Source: Paraescarpia echinospica | Taxonomy: Eukaryota > Annelida > Polychaeta > Sabellida > Siboglinidae | Length of the DNA stretch: 64,000 nt | Direction: 5' to 3' | Assembly: GCA_020002185.1 (NCBI GenBank) | Contig: CM034543.1 | Span: 99,501-163,500, forward strand | Shown here: positions 21,831 to 36,174 of the stretch, piece after piece | Numbering within the stretch: the first letter of the stretch is position 1 | How the letters are laid out: each line of letters begins with the position of its first letter | Made by a program: the position numbers and the translations under genes | The notes under the pieces: generated by a model | Seen by the model: only the letters and a program-made list of their open reading frames with translations | What the model was told of the DNA's origin: nothing | Database searches by the model: none

Positions 21831-22450
21831 CATAAATTATGTACGAAGGTACACGTGTACGTACATGTACGCGTACGTAGGCAAGCGGACACATTAACGT
21901 GTACACACATGTGTTTGTGTACACACAAATATACAAACAAACACACAAGCATGTGCATAAAATATAAAATGACGTTGCAATAGATTATGTGTACTACTTA
22001 ATGTTAAAATGCGACATTAATGCCTTAGACGGTGTAACATCAATGTTACGTTACATTACAACCATCTACAATATAACACTTGTATGACTGTTAGTCTGTT
22101 GGTTCACGATTTTAGTCCGATCACACATTACATATGGAAAGATATTTACTGAAGTGACACTAAGTTAACATCATCTTCAGTGATATAAAATAGTATGTGT
22201 TCAACGTGCAAAATGCAATATAAAAATGTAATATCTAATGTGTTCAATATCCCACTACTAAGATATTATGAACATTAAACGATAAGACATGATTGGCGAT
22301 ACTAAATTAGGGATTGTGGAGAAGGCCATAAAATATGTTCATGGATAAATATACATGACATTTACTCTGCTGTTATTAATGTGATACATTCAATTATACG
22401 ATGAAACATAACGTATATATTGTATCACATCTGCATATATTATACATACT
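21831..22450. other. AT-rich non-coding DNA
   Basis: Contains a degenerate purine-pyrimidine stretch (ACGTGTACGTACATGTACGCG near 21850-21875). No gene seen. Confidence 0.4.
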
Positions 22451-22481
22451 ATCTCTCTTTCTCTCTCTCTCTCCCGCTCTG

Positions 22482-22579
<98 letters not shown>

Positions 22580-22580
22580 G

Positions 22581-22611
<31 letters not shown>

Positions 22612-22722
22612 GCTCTCTATCTCCCGCTCTCTCTCGCTCTCTCTCCCTTTCCCTCTCCCTCTCTCTCTATCTCCCTCTCCCCCTCCCCCTCCCCTCCCCC
22701 TCCCTCTCCTCTCTCTCTCCCT
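22451..22722. repeat. CT dinucleotide microsatellite, about 270 bp
   Basis: Nearly pure CT from about 22480 to 22560, then imperfect CT with CCCT units. The apparent Leu/Ser-rich ORFs are artefacts. Confidence 0.97.
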
Positions 22723-23040
22723 ATAAATATGTATGTATGCACATGCAATACAGTGAGCTATTGTAACCGAGTGTTACACTGTAAGATAGAAAATGATGAT
22801 AGGATAGCTTTTCCATAGCAATTATTATATAGACCTATAAACTGCCTCAGGTATTTACGAATAAGTGTCTTTGAAGTCCGTATAAGTCGTATGTGAATAG
22901 TGTAACTACTATCTTCAGTAGGTTTAGGAAAATGTTCATTATTTGTTTACGTCGTCGGTATAATTAACTTTCGCCGATACATCTAGTACCTTTGTGTAAG
23001 CTAGTTCGTAACAAATAAGTTATTGTTATGTCACAATTGT

Positions 23041-23225
23041 TCACTTCGCTGCATGAATGAGTGCAACCTTATAGACAATGATGGTATATGTCGACGAATA
23101 GTTTTCGCGCAGTAAATGCAGCGTGGCTTAAAAATCGAAATGGTGTCCGATTGAGCAGATCTGCTAGGGTGTTAAAAGCGCTCTGAGCAGTACTAAGGAC
23201 TGGATATCGCGCTATATAAGATATA
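23041..23225 (+). mobile_element. 5'-truncated copy of the SINE at 9988
   Basis: Shares with the first copy the words GCATGAATGAGTGC, GACGAATAGT and CGCGCAGTAAATGCAGCGTGGCT, plus the tail AAAAGCGCTCTGAGCAG and GCGCTATATAAGA. The tRNA-like head is missing. Confidence 0.85.
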
Positions 23226-24180
23226 ATAAATAATATCGGTTTGATTTGTTTTCAAAATAAATACAAAATTAGAGGAATGAACATTAGACACTTTTAGGGT
23301 TTACCAGCACAGGTGTATGTTTATTTTGTATCGTTACACCACTGCAGCCGTATCTTAGTTATGCATATAATTGATTGATTACCCGAAGACGTGATTTGAA
23401 CACAATCGTGCTACCTTCAAACGGATGTAAATAGACCGAACCTGTGCAAAGATAATTATGGCTATCATTATGCCGCATGCCGCATGCCGCTCGCACTAAT
23501 ATTAACTGGCACCTTGTGAGAAGGAGATTAGTATCCTAGAGCCAATAGTTCACGCATAGCATGACATGCATGCAAGTCTGAACTAGAAAACTCCTTTATA
23601 TCATCGACACAAATAAATCGGTGATCCCGGGTCATAACGAACAAGGATCCTTTCAACATGGCGCCGGTATTGGCTTTGTTTGGATGAACAATCTTACGCT
23701 GCAATGTGCAACCTGTCACGCTTGGTCGGATGGTATTATGACGGTCATTATGGTGTGGACGGTATGATATGATATAAACACTTATTGTTTCAAAGTTACA
23801 TAAAACTCCATCGTCAAATAAATTTATTCGATCGTCTCCTTCCGTTGAGCAGCATGCTCGTTTCACTAAATGCATTACTCTGTTGTGGTGAAAATAATGC
23901 GTTCTCGCTGCAGTATTTGGAAACGTATCCTAAGTAACCCCATAATGTAACAAATGCAAGATGTAAATGCAGACTCCATTACTATTTAGAACTTAAACGA
24001 ATAGGTATGCTCTTACTGCTTAACGTTTCTGTTTACTTTTAGTATTAGCTATTAATAGGGAAAGCATTATAAGTAGTATTCTTCTACTTGCCCATTTTCC
24101 AAGTTACATAATATATAATGACGTATGATGTTGCTAGAATTGTGTGTGGTGATATCGTTGCATGTTGCTATAAAATTGAC
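23226..24180. other. Non-coding host DNA
   Basis: Unassigned. A minus-strand frame at 23875-23528 (115 codons) has no recognised domain. GCATGCCGCATGCCGC near 23475 is a short direct repeat. Confidence 0.4.
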
Positions 24181-24530
24181 GTTCATTCGTTCGTTCTTTC
24201 ATTATATCGTTTTATTGTTCGTTCGATCGATCGATCGATCGAACATTGATTCATTGATTCATTCGTTCGTTCGTTCGTTCGTTCGTTCGACTTTCGTTCC
24301 TTCGGTCGTTCGTTCATTCGTTCGTTCGTTAGTTCGTTCGTTCGTTCGTTCGTTCGTTCGTTCGTTCGTTCGTTCGTTCGTTCTTTCGTTCTTTCGTTCG
24401 TTCGTTCGTTCGTTCGTTCGTTCGTTCGTTCGTTCGTTCGTTCGTTCATTAATTAATTCATCCATTCATCCATTCATCCATTCATCCATTCATCCATCCA
24501 TTCATCCATTCATCCATTCATTCATTCATA
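24181..24530. repeat. TTCG/ATTC tetranucleotide array
   Basis: Long TTCG run (24258-24447), then ATTC/ATCC to 24530. The Glu/Arg/Thr-rich minus-strand ORFs are artefacts. Confidence 0.97.
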
Positions 24531-24704
24531 ACAGTATTTGCTCTGACGCCAGCGGGACTTGTTCTCTATTTTATGGATAGCGTGTCCGATTCCGTATTCT
24601 GTTACAGTTCTCTAGAACGTTGACAAGAATACTTGATATGTCCAAATATGTCAAACGAGTAGAAGCGAGTAATAGACCACTCGCAGGTTAACAGGCAGAG
24701 TCAT

Positions 24705-24707
<3 letters not shown>

Positions 24708-24739
<32 letters not shown>

Positions 24740-24806
24740 GTTAGCTGTTTTAGTACGATACTACCCGTTGGCGGGTACTCAAAACGACCTGTTACCAGAG
24801 ACATTG

Positions 24807-24840
<34 letters not shown>

Positions 24841-24932
24841 GTATATATATATATATATATCAATGTATCTGGTAACTGATCGTTTTGAACACCCTCAAAC
24901 GGGTGGTATCGTACTAAAACAGCTAACAGTGC
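24708..24932. repeat. Foldback inverted repeat around a TA microsatellite
   Basis: Left arm 24739-24812 (TTAGCTGTTTTAGTACGATA and onward) and right arm 24860-24930 are imperfect reverse complements of about 70 bp. The loop is (TA)n, and (TA)n also precedes the left arm. A transcript or single strand would form a long hairpin. It may be a foldback or MITE-type element. Confidence 0.85.
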
Positions 24933-25815
24933 TGCCCCCAATTGGTGGCTAGTACATACACTTCATTGTAAGTTCTGTTGTCTGCTAAATCACGTATACA
25001 TGATCCAATTAAACCACTCATATTCCGTTTTGATGCTTCGGCTTAAAGATAGCAGATTATTGTTGTTAAATGTGAGCTATTTACTATGTTAGACATAGTT
25101 ACTGTCTACAAATAAATCGTAGTCATGCCATATCGTTTCGGTATCACAAAAATAAACAATATATCGAATGACTAATCTCATTTTATTCAAACATCTTGAA
25201 CACAGTTTATTCACACAAATTATTCAAACATAAGCCCTGTTGTTGTTGGTGTTGTTGGTGTTGTTGGTGTTGTTGTATCAGCCATGTGTTATTCATTATT
25301 ATGTATACAAGCCAAAGATACTCTTGGAACTCGAATGTAGTGAAGCATGCCACTATCAAAACCAACACATTTACACTTTGTTATAGACTATATGTGCAAA
25401 AACAACAAACAAATACTGTAGGGTAATACTTCATAGCATGCTAGATCAAGCCGGTAGCGTGCTTGATTATTGGGGTGCATTTGTAGGCCTGGGGTTGCAC
25501 ATTTCCCACAAACATCCATAACATTTGGGCCGAAGTATACATTCACTATTATGTCATCATTTAAATAAAAATAATTTTGAATCAAAAGAATTTTAAAAAA
25601 GTAACTTTTTATTGAGACAAACGGCAGTTAAAAATTATATCCTGGAACAAGCGTGTAACTCAACGTCGGAATGTCTACACGCTAACTGTTATGCACGTAG
25701 TATGCGAGCGGTTTAAGATAATACGTAATATGCTAAAGTATGTTAATATATATTGAAACCTAGGCAGTTTTGCGTGATCGATGCGGATCTATGCAGATCA
25801 CGATTTCGTGTGATG
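24933..25815. other. Non-coding host DNA with a short TTGTTGGTG repeat
   Basis: A 9-bp repeat TTGTTGGTG lies at about 25238-25276. The rest is unassigned AT-rich sequence. Confidence 0.5.
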
Positions 25816-25819
25816 TCCG

Positions 25820-26028
25820 TCATCCTTCGACCGTTGTTTGCGAGAGTACGTGTGTTGTCGTTCATCCGTCAACGGTTAACGGCAGCGGTAGATGAAAGGT
25901 GATATCAGTACATGTATTGTCTGTCGTCTCTCTACCGTTGACGAAGACGACATATATTTTCTGTCATCCCCCCACTGTTGATAGCGAAAGTAGATGAAAG
26001 GTAATGTCAGTGCATGTATTGTCACCAG

Positions 26029-26089
<61 letters not shown>

Positions 26090-26445
26090 ACGTGGCCCAC
26101 ATATACATCGGTGACCGTTGGCCCTCTGGAAGACCAGCGGCGTACAGCGACCTACATACGAAGACCCGGACTTACAGTCTGCGCGAAAGCCGAAGAAGAA
26201 GAAGTATTGTCTGTCATCCCTGGTTAGTTGACGGCGACGGTAGATGAAAGGTGATGTTAGTACGCGTGGCGAAGGTGGATGAAAGGTAATTGTTTGTCAT
26301 CCCTCATTGATAGCGACGGTAGAAGAAATGTGACGTCAGTATGTGAATTGACCGTCATCTATACACCGTTGACGACGATGGCAGACGGAGGGTGACGTCA
26401 GTGCGAACGGTAGCCGTCTGTCATCACCATGACGTTCAGCAGATG
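25820..26445. repeat. Degenerate minisatellite of about 60 bp with CRE-like cores, interrupted by GA repeats
   Basis: Units read approximately CCGTTGACGGCGACGG, TAGATGAAAGGTGATGTCAG, TACATGTATTGTCTGTCATC. At least seven units are recognisable despite drift. A pure GA run (26031-26082) and a short unrelated insert (26083-26190) interrupt them. Several units carry GTGACGTCAG. Confidence 0.75.
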
Positions 26446-27069
26446 GCGTACATCAATACGGCCGACATGACGCCAACAGCCAGTGAGAGCGAACTGCTTG
26501 TCTTTGCACCACTATTGCCCTGTAATTCAGAGATAACACATTAAATAAAAAAGTCAAAATTTGTGGGTGAATAGATAAAACTTACCTCCTGCTTTTCGAA
26601 TAAAGACGATGATTTACCAACACTAACCGCCAACTCAATTATTGTACAACAAGAAACGAGTTATCAAACTACGTAAAGGTTTTTGACAACATGCAAAGTA
26701 TATTGCAATAGTGAGTATTTATACGTGTAAATGTTCAGAGACAACCTGCAGGCGTGATATGAAGACGGCAGGCACCAATGCAAGCATATTTGAGACAGCC
26801 GCCGATGATCGTCGACATTGGAGGTTGGTTGTTAAAGCGGGAGTAAGAAGAGGAGTGTAAACGATATACACAACTGGCTAAGAAGAGTGACCACCGAAAG
26901 TAGCGGTCTGCAAATTCTGCTTCTTCTTCTCAACATTCTGCCTACATCTACCACAAATGCAGCATATATGTGTATTACCATGCCAGAATGGAGCTATTGG
27001 TTTAAGCCACATCAGATGATGTGCATCACCAACTTATTGACAACCACAGCGTTGCCACTGTTGTTTTCT
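26446..27069. other. Non-coding host DNA
   Basis: No gene or repeat I can support. Confidence 0.4.
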
Positions 27070-27455
27070 TCTTCTGCTTTTTCTAAGTTCCATGTCTGTC
27101 ACAGGCTTATCGATTGTGACCCTCCAAAACGCTCGGTCTTTTATAGTTTGTAGCATTTATTTTGTCCTCATTTTGTACTATTTGTATTCTTTGGCGTCCT
27201 CTGGATCTCTTTTCCTTAATTTGTCCTATTGCTACTGTGTGTTCGGGATTTTCATTCTCATTGTTGCCTGTAAATCTGACTGGTTGTGTTCTAAATTTGC
27301 TAGCGATCTTTCCATTTGATTTGGCTGTCCTAAGGTTGACTTCATTGCTTTTCGTTTCAGTCCATGGCACTCGTTGCATTCTTCTTAAGAACCATATTTC
27401 AGTGGCTTCTATGATTTGTGTTAACTTTTGGTTATTGTCCATGATTAACACCCAT
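27070..27455 (-). pseudogene. 3' fragment of an RTE-like LINE
   Basis: The minus strand gives IWFLRRMQRVPWTETKSNEV and KEKRSRGRQRIQIVQN, matching the C-terminal end of the LINE at 18.4-21.1 kb (shared words include CTCTGGATCT and ACTCG(T/C)..CATTCTTCTTAAGAACCA). Only the last part of the ORF is present. Confidence 0.8.
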
Positions 27456-27820
27456 ATATAGCTTTATTGTCTATCCAAGACAAAATGAGGCCAAACATAC
27501 AGTATATGGGACAACTGTATTAACTTGCCTGTACTAATTATGTTGATCATTATGTTTTGTTATTATGGTAAACGATATTATGTTTCTGCACAGCATCTCA
27601 ATCACTGAAGTGACGTCTTACTTTGAGTTGAACTTTCACACCCGCTGCATGTGGCGTTGTCACTTGACCGGGCCGATTGTGCTGACAGTTGTCTCATGTT
27701 TGTCATTCTGTCTTCCGTTGTCTGTCACACTTCGTCCTTCGCTCTGTTGAAAGCAGGACCAAAGTCAAATCGCATTGACACCGTCCGGGGACGACTATGG
27801 AGTCAAGGGGAATGGGTAAA
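27456..27820. other. Non-coding host DNA
   Basis: No gene recognised. Confidence 0.4.
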
Positions 27821-27824
27821 TTTG

Positions 27825-28090
27825 TGGTTGTGTGTTGTGTGCATGTGCGTGCGTGTGTGTATGTATTGTGCGTGTTTATGCGTGTGTATATGTGTGAGTA
27901 CGTGGGTGTGTGCGTGAATGTGTGTGTGTGCGTGAGTGTGTATGCGCGCGTGTATGTGAGTGTGCGTACGAGAGAGCGTTTTGTGGGTACGGGTGCACAT
28001 GTATGGCGAGTGTACGTGCGTGTGCACATGTGCGCGTGTATGGTGCATGTGTGCGTGCGTGTGCATGTGTGCGCGTATGTGCGCGTTCTT
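27825..28090. repeat. Degenerate GT/GC microsatellite
   Basis: GTGTGCGTGT-type sequence over about 265 bp with many interruptions. Cys/Val-rich and His/Thr-rich ORFs here are artefacts. Confidence 0.95.
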
Positions 28091-29880
28091 GGGACATGAA
28101 TCTCACTTCACAGAATCGACCTGAAATCAATCGTATCGAACTGTCGTGGTTTTCTCTAGCTGTAAATTGCAAAACAACTAATACTTGTAATTAAGAGAGG
28201 TGTTAAAGTAAATTAAAATGTTAATAGGTACTAATGTCACTGTATTACTTGTACCGTTTCCAACGAACACGCAGAAGTAACTGTGAATTTGATTTTGTAT
28301 TTGATGTAAAGATGGACGTAGCACCTAAGTCTGTGATTTCAGCTGTGTATTTTCATCACATCATACTGTGTACTTATACATGACGTGTTGAATTTATAAA
28401 ACTGTCTTTACTTAATTAATTAATTCACTCGTTCACTCATTCACTCATTCACTCATACATTCATTCGTTCGTTCCTTCATACGTTCGTTCCTTCAGTCAT
28501 TCGTTCATTTGTTCATTCGATGACTCCTGATTTACAGCGATTATTTATTACGTACGCAAGTATTAAATAATCTTGTTAGTATGATTATTTAATGCAATTC
28601 TGTGCCGTCATTTAATTAGTATTATGCTTTATTAATCACTAATGACCCTGACAATATATCAAAAAAATAACTCCGCGTACGCGCAGTTTCCATGTTGGCC
28701 TCGCCTTCACGATCCGTATAAGGCATACTCTAAAATATTCGGGACTGTCCGTCAGACTTAGATTAGCTACGCCGAGTTAATAGATGCAAGAAAAATGTAA
28801 TCAACATGTGTGTGTTTGGATTAGCTACCATCAGGGCCCATGCGAATTAAATTATCAAAAGGAAACGTGAACCAGCTGCTGTTTATGTCACATACTCAGC
28901 AAAGAAAAGAAGGAAACTATAACATAGCGACAATGACAGACGGATTGATTTAAAGAAAAAACACCAGCTCTCCACGCACGAAGCCGTCGTATGACATTGG
29001 ATGATTGGCTTTGCTTTTTTTAATATAAAAACATACGAAATCTCACCTATGGTCCTATCACGTTCCTTTTACACTAGGTACATCTGGCTACACATTTTAA
29101 AGTTTAGCTGAAATGAAACGTTTAGATAACAGAAACGTATTGAAACTGAGACACATTCAATAATGAAATAATTTTGTTTGCACCACAAATCCAGCTGCTA
29201 TTTCCATACGCAGTATAAATACAACATTATACATGACATATAGTAATATATCATATTAAAATATAATAGATAGTTATCTATTTACATATCTACATAGGGT
29301 TTACTTTTAGTTTCAAAAATTAGGTCTATAAAGAATATAATAACATTATTGTCGACAAAATGTATTAAAATATATTGCATCAGTGTAACATCATAGGACA
29401 TACGTCAGCTAGATACATGTTTTATATTGTACTGGGAGTGCAATTTGTTCAACCCATCATTTAGAGTAAACTATCTTGGATTTGTTTGTCGAACTCCCGT
29501 TTCGATGACAACAAACAAAATGGCCATTGTATGATGGATATAAAGTTATAAAATTACAAAACTTTAAAAGTAACGCATATTTTAAAACACTGTTTTCAGT
29601 CAATATTGGTGCATTTAACTCAAGAAGATCCCTAAATTATGTTGAAAGTTGTGGAACATTTATAGTTTATGAATTTACAAAATTACTGTAAAAACAACTT
29701 TGTCGACATCTTTTTATACACTACTCCCAGCATAGTTCGCATAACACAAACTTGTTTCAACAAATTTCGAAGAATACGCTGTAGAACACAATCCAAACAT
29801 GATGAGCATGAGGTACCATAACCTTTATTGTGTATTCCCATTTTGTAACATAAAGACAGGATGATGTGCATTTGGATGCA
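28091..29880. other. AT-rich non-coding DNA including a short ATTC array
   Basis: An ATTC/TTCG array occupies 28416-28520. The remaining sequence up to 29880 shows no recognisable gene. Confidence 0.5.
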
Positions 29881-29888
29881 CAAATCGA

Positions 29889-30200
29889 TCGATTGCACAA
29901 ATCCTTTTGAAACATATAGTGATGTACATATTCCCAGTAAAAGCCAGACGGACCTAATGTGGCAGAAAAAAAATCAGACACCTTCTTCACTACTGTGTCA
30001 GTTAACACATTGTCCAATTAATCGCACTATTATGCATTTTCATAAACAAAGTTATCAGCTGCACACATCCATTTGAAACACGAAGTGATTTACAACTTCC
30101 CAGTAGATGTCGCACATAACAGAATGGGGCAGAACAAAGTCAGGCACCATCTTATGTTAGGTGACTCATTGTCCAATTAATGGCACTGTTGAGTAGAGTT
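29889..30200. repeat. Diverged tandem duplication, about 166-bp unit
   Basis: Words such as GCACA.ATCC.TTTGAAACA, AGTGAT.TACA..TTCCCAGTA and CATTGTCCAATTAAT occur in the same order in two copies, the first from about 29893 and the second from about 30059. Confidence 0.75.
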
Positions 30201-32384
<2,184 letters not shown>

Positions 32385-35300
32385 TCAACAAGCAAGAACC
32401 AGAGTTTGTGTAGTACACCTTAATACACTACAAAAACATGTGTTGCCCGTGAATCCGGCGACACATAAGCACGTGTACAAGTGATGTCCGCTCAGACAAG
32501 AGGCCCCGTTGGATGAGGCGCTATCGCAGTCGGCGCCTTCCCAACCTTTAACAGTAAAGTTGATAGTTTCTTTGCACTCACTGCAAAATGGTGCCACTTT
32601 AGCAGATTGTTCACCGATTCAAATTCAGATTACGATTGAGATTTATGCAATTTCTTAAAATGCAATAACACCATTTGAAAATGCTCTCGTATCTAGTCCT
32701 TCTAGGTAGTGTTCACTTGTCTAAAAGTTTCAATTACATCTTGCACAAACACAAACGTGATGCTATGGCTTTCTGTAATATAAAATCCACTTTTGTGATA
32801 AGGCTCAAGACCACTACCAGGAGGTGTTAGAATAACAACTAATACGTAAAGGGTCATTTGCAAAAGCATAGATATGCGTGTTGCACAGATAATGCGTTTA
32901 TTCACAAACGAGTTGCGCTCATTTGTCTGCACACATCTTTTTATGCATAGTTGTAATCGAATTGTACAATTTTAGAATGAATTATTATTATTATTATTAT
33001 TAATTATGATATTGCCCCCTCAATTTGATTTTGTTCACTCGTCTCAGTTAACATATATTGTACGACTAAAATCTACATAGTATCCACTATCACATGCAAG
33101 CTCGTTTGCGCAATTTTATGTGAGCAGTTTTGGTAAGCTTCTCAAACAAACTTCCAACTTATTCAATTATATATCCAGAAACAATTCAAGTGGTGCTCAT
33201 ACAAGACCGGTGTCCTTCACCAGCCTGCATCAACCAAACATTGAAACAACAATTCTGCAAAATAATGTACCAACTAACGTTGTTACCAATTTGGAGTACA
33301 TTACCAGCACTATTGCCTGTAACTGCAGCCTTCACAAAGAACTACTAGTTCTGATCCAGTCGGCCTCTGTCACTTTTGGACGTCTACGCGAACAACTGTA
33401 GCCATAACGTCAAGCTCGTGACAAAATGCAAGGTCTATTTCACTGGCGTCCAGGTGTCTCTTATCTACAGCGGCGATACTTACACGCTGTACCGACGCCA
33501 CTGTTGGGAATAGATGAATAGACAATGTCACCATTGCAAGCATGACACATTTAAACGTGTTGGCATGCCGCGCATGGATGCTATACTCTAGAAACAATAC
33601 CTGACCTGGGCCGACCACGTTGTACGTATGGACAACGAGCGACTGTCGAAACGTATCCTATAAGGAGTACTACGACAGGGGAAACGGAACGTGGAAGTAC
33701 CACGTCGACGGTACACCGATTGCATAAAAAATACACATAATTGCTGCCCCACCTAGCCAAAACAACGTTGGGGGAAGACAGTGCACGATCACAACACATG
33801 GCGTGCGACCGTCCGACATGCAGCCGTCGATGCTGAAGCAAGAAGAGCAGCCAACGCTGAAACAGGACAGCTGCCGACGTTCGTGTGCCAACATGTGCTT
33901 TGGGGCGAAACGTGGCTGTCCGAATGATATTGATATCACACGAGCGAACATAATTATACACACACGTACACACATTAAAGAAAAAGAACCAGAATATATG
34001 TCATTCTCAAAAAAGAGGAGACCACCGACGACGATTCACAAATTGAAATGTCCACGTGAATACGCACGAAGTTGGTCTTATGGAAGTTCAATGGTATTTA
34101 AAAAAAAACACATGACCAAGAAATTCAATGGTTTGATTTAATAGGCAACATTGTTGTCCGGGCAAGTGGCTTTGGCGAGTCTCCAGGTGTAACAACAAAC
34201 ACCAATTATGTCGAACATCTAAATAAATGTACGCACTGCGGATACTATTGAAAATGTCTGTATATCATAAAACCGAATTCGCGATGAACTAAGCCACCTT
34301 CGGGTTGATTCTTTGGTGCAAAAAGCCTGCACATTGACGATGATATTTTGATATTTCGGATGTTATTCAAGCGTACATATAATATTTCGCTCTCGATGAT
34401 AATGATTCTTCGTAGCGAAAATATAGGCTGATTGGCTCATATCGTACAATAAACGTTACACATAATTAAACGACTTGAAAGAGTGTTCTTTAATAGTATT
34501 AACAAATATTCAAACAAATCCGAGTTTCAATATAGTGTCGATAACAGTGCATGTTTGAATTAAATACATCCGTCTTGATAATATAATAATGTTATGTCAC
34601 AGATGTCCAAGTCAGCGTACTACCATCTCTACGCAATTTCAAAAATAAGACATTGTCTTACTACTGATGCATGTAAGACAATAGTCCACGCCCTGGTGAA
34701 TCACGGCTGGACTACAGTAACGCGGGTCTGTACGGCATCACCGAGGCACTTATGAACAAATTGCAGATGGTACAGAACTCGGCAGCAAGACTAATTTCAA
34801 GACACCGAAAGCACCAGCACATAACACCTGTGCTGGTCGAACTGCATTGGCTTCCAGTTCGCTGGCGTATCCAGTACAAACTGCTGGTCCTTGTTTTCAC
34901 GGCTTTACATGGTCTTGCTCCAGCGTATATCCAAGATCTTATAATACCGTATACGCCCACCCGCAACCTCCGATCTGCTGATCTACATCTGCTTGCAGTC
35001 CCGCGCTACAACTTAGAGGGCTACGGCTGACGACCTTTCTCCGTGTCTGGACCTACGCTCTGGAACGCTCTACCAATAAACGTTCGTCAAATAGACACTT
35101 TGGATAAATTCAAAACTTGCCTTAAAACGTATCTATTTAAGCAGGCGTACATCGACTGAGGAACTGTGCTGCAGGACACTTTTTATGAATATGTATTTAT
35201 TCAATTAATTTATTTCTATTATATAATGTATTCTAATTTATTTATTATTATGTATCTTTTAATACAATTTTATATATCATAATGTATATTCTCTTACTTA

Positions 35301-36128
35301 ATTATATTAACATTTGTGCAAATATGTCATGTATGTTGGTCACATTATATATATATATAATCTTATAAATCTTAATAATTATTACATTTACCGGCATCTT
35401 TATACATATATATTTTTACATTTGTTTCTATGTACGTCTTAAAATGTGTGTACGCGCCTATGAACGGGCTGGTCCCGGAGATATGGCGCTATAGAAATGC
35501 TAGTAATAATAATAATAAATAATGTTACCTCCGAAATAGCACCACACTATTACGGATATCACATTATGTATTAGTGTATCAATCACGTTCTATTAAATCA
35601 TTCATGCTCAATTAAATAATACCTTACCAGGCTGGCAGACTTTGGCTCCATTGACCGGGTCGCACAATATATGTCGTTCCGGTCCATTGGATGTAACACA
35701 ATATCGATCACAAGTGGAGTCGTAGTAGTCCTCTTTGCAATACAGACGGTACTTCAATGACAAACTGCCAAGTAGATATGATACAATACAATGTCACAAG
35801 TAGAACTTTTGTGGCGCCAAAACATCCGGGAAAAAATCGTTGCAATCAAGGCGTGATTTGGGGTGTGCCCGTAAAGGTATTGCAGTTTTTATTCTGACAC
35901 AGGTGGGTGAGTACGCGGAAGATCTCACGGGAGAAGAGAGGTTAGAAGGTGGATCCTCGGTAGAGTATTGTATTTCCTGTTAAAACACTGCTAGCAGAGC
36001 GATGTTGAAACAATGAATTGTTTTTATTATTTGAACCTCCCTCTCTCTCTCTCTCTTTCTCTCATACACACACACCAACGCACACCCACACATACACACA
36101 CACACACAGACACACACACACACACACA

Positions 36129-36174
<46 letters not shown>

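Noticed and set aside
22401..22818. Leu/Ser repeat protein
   Set aside because: Translation of a CT microsatellite.
24125..24580. Arg/Ser/Phe and Glu/Arg/Thr repeat proteins
   Set aside because: Products of the TTCG/ATTC tetranucleotide array.
33803..34141. 112-codon plus-strand ORF
   Set aside because: Lies in the DSL gene intron, shows no domain, and overlaps frames on the opposite strand of equal length.
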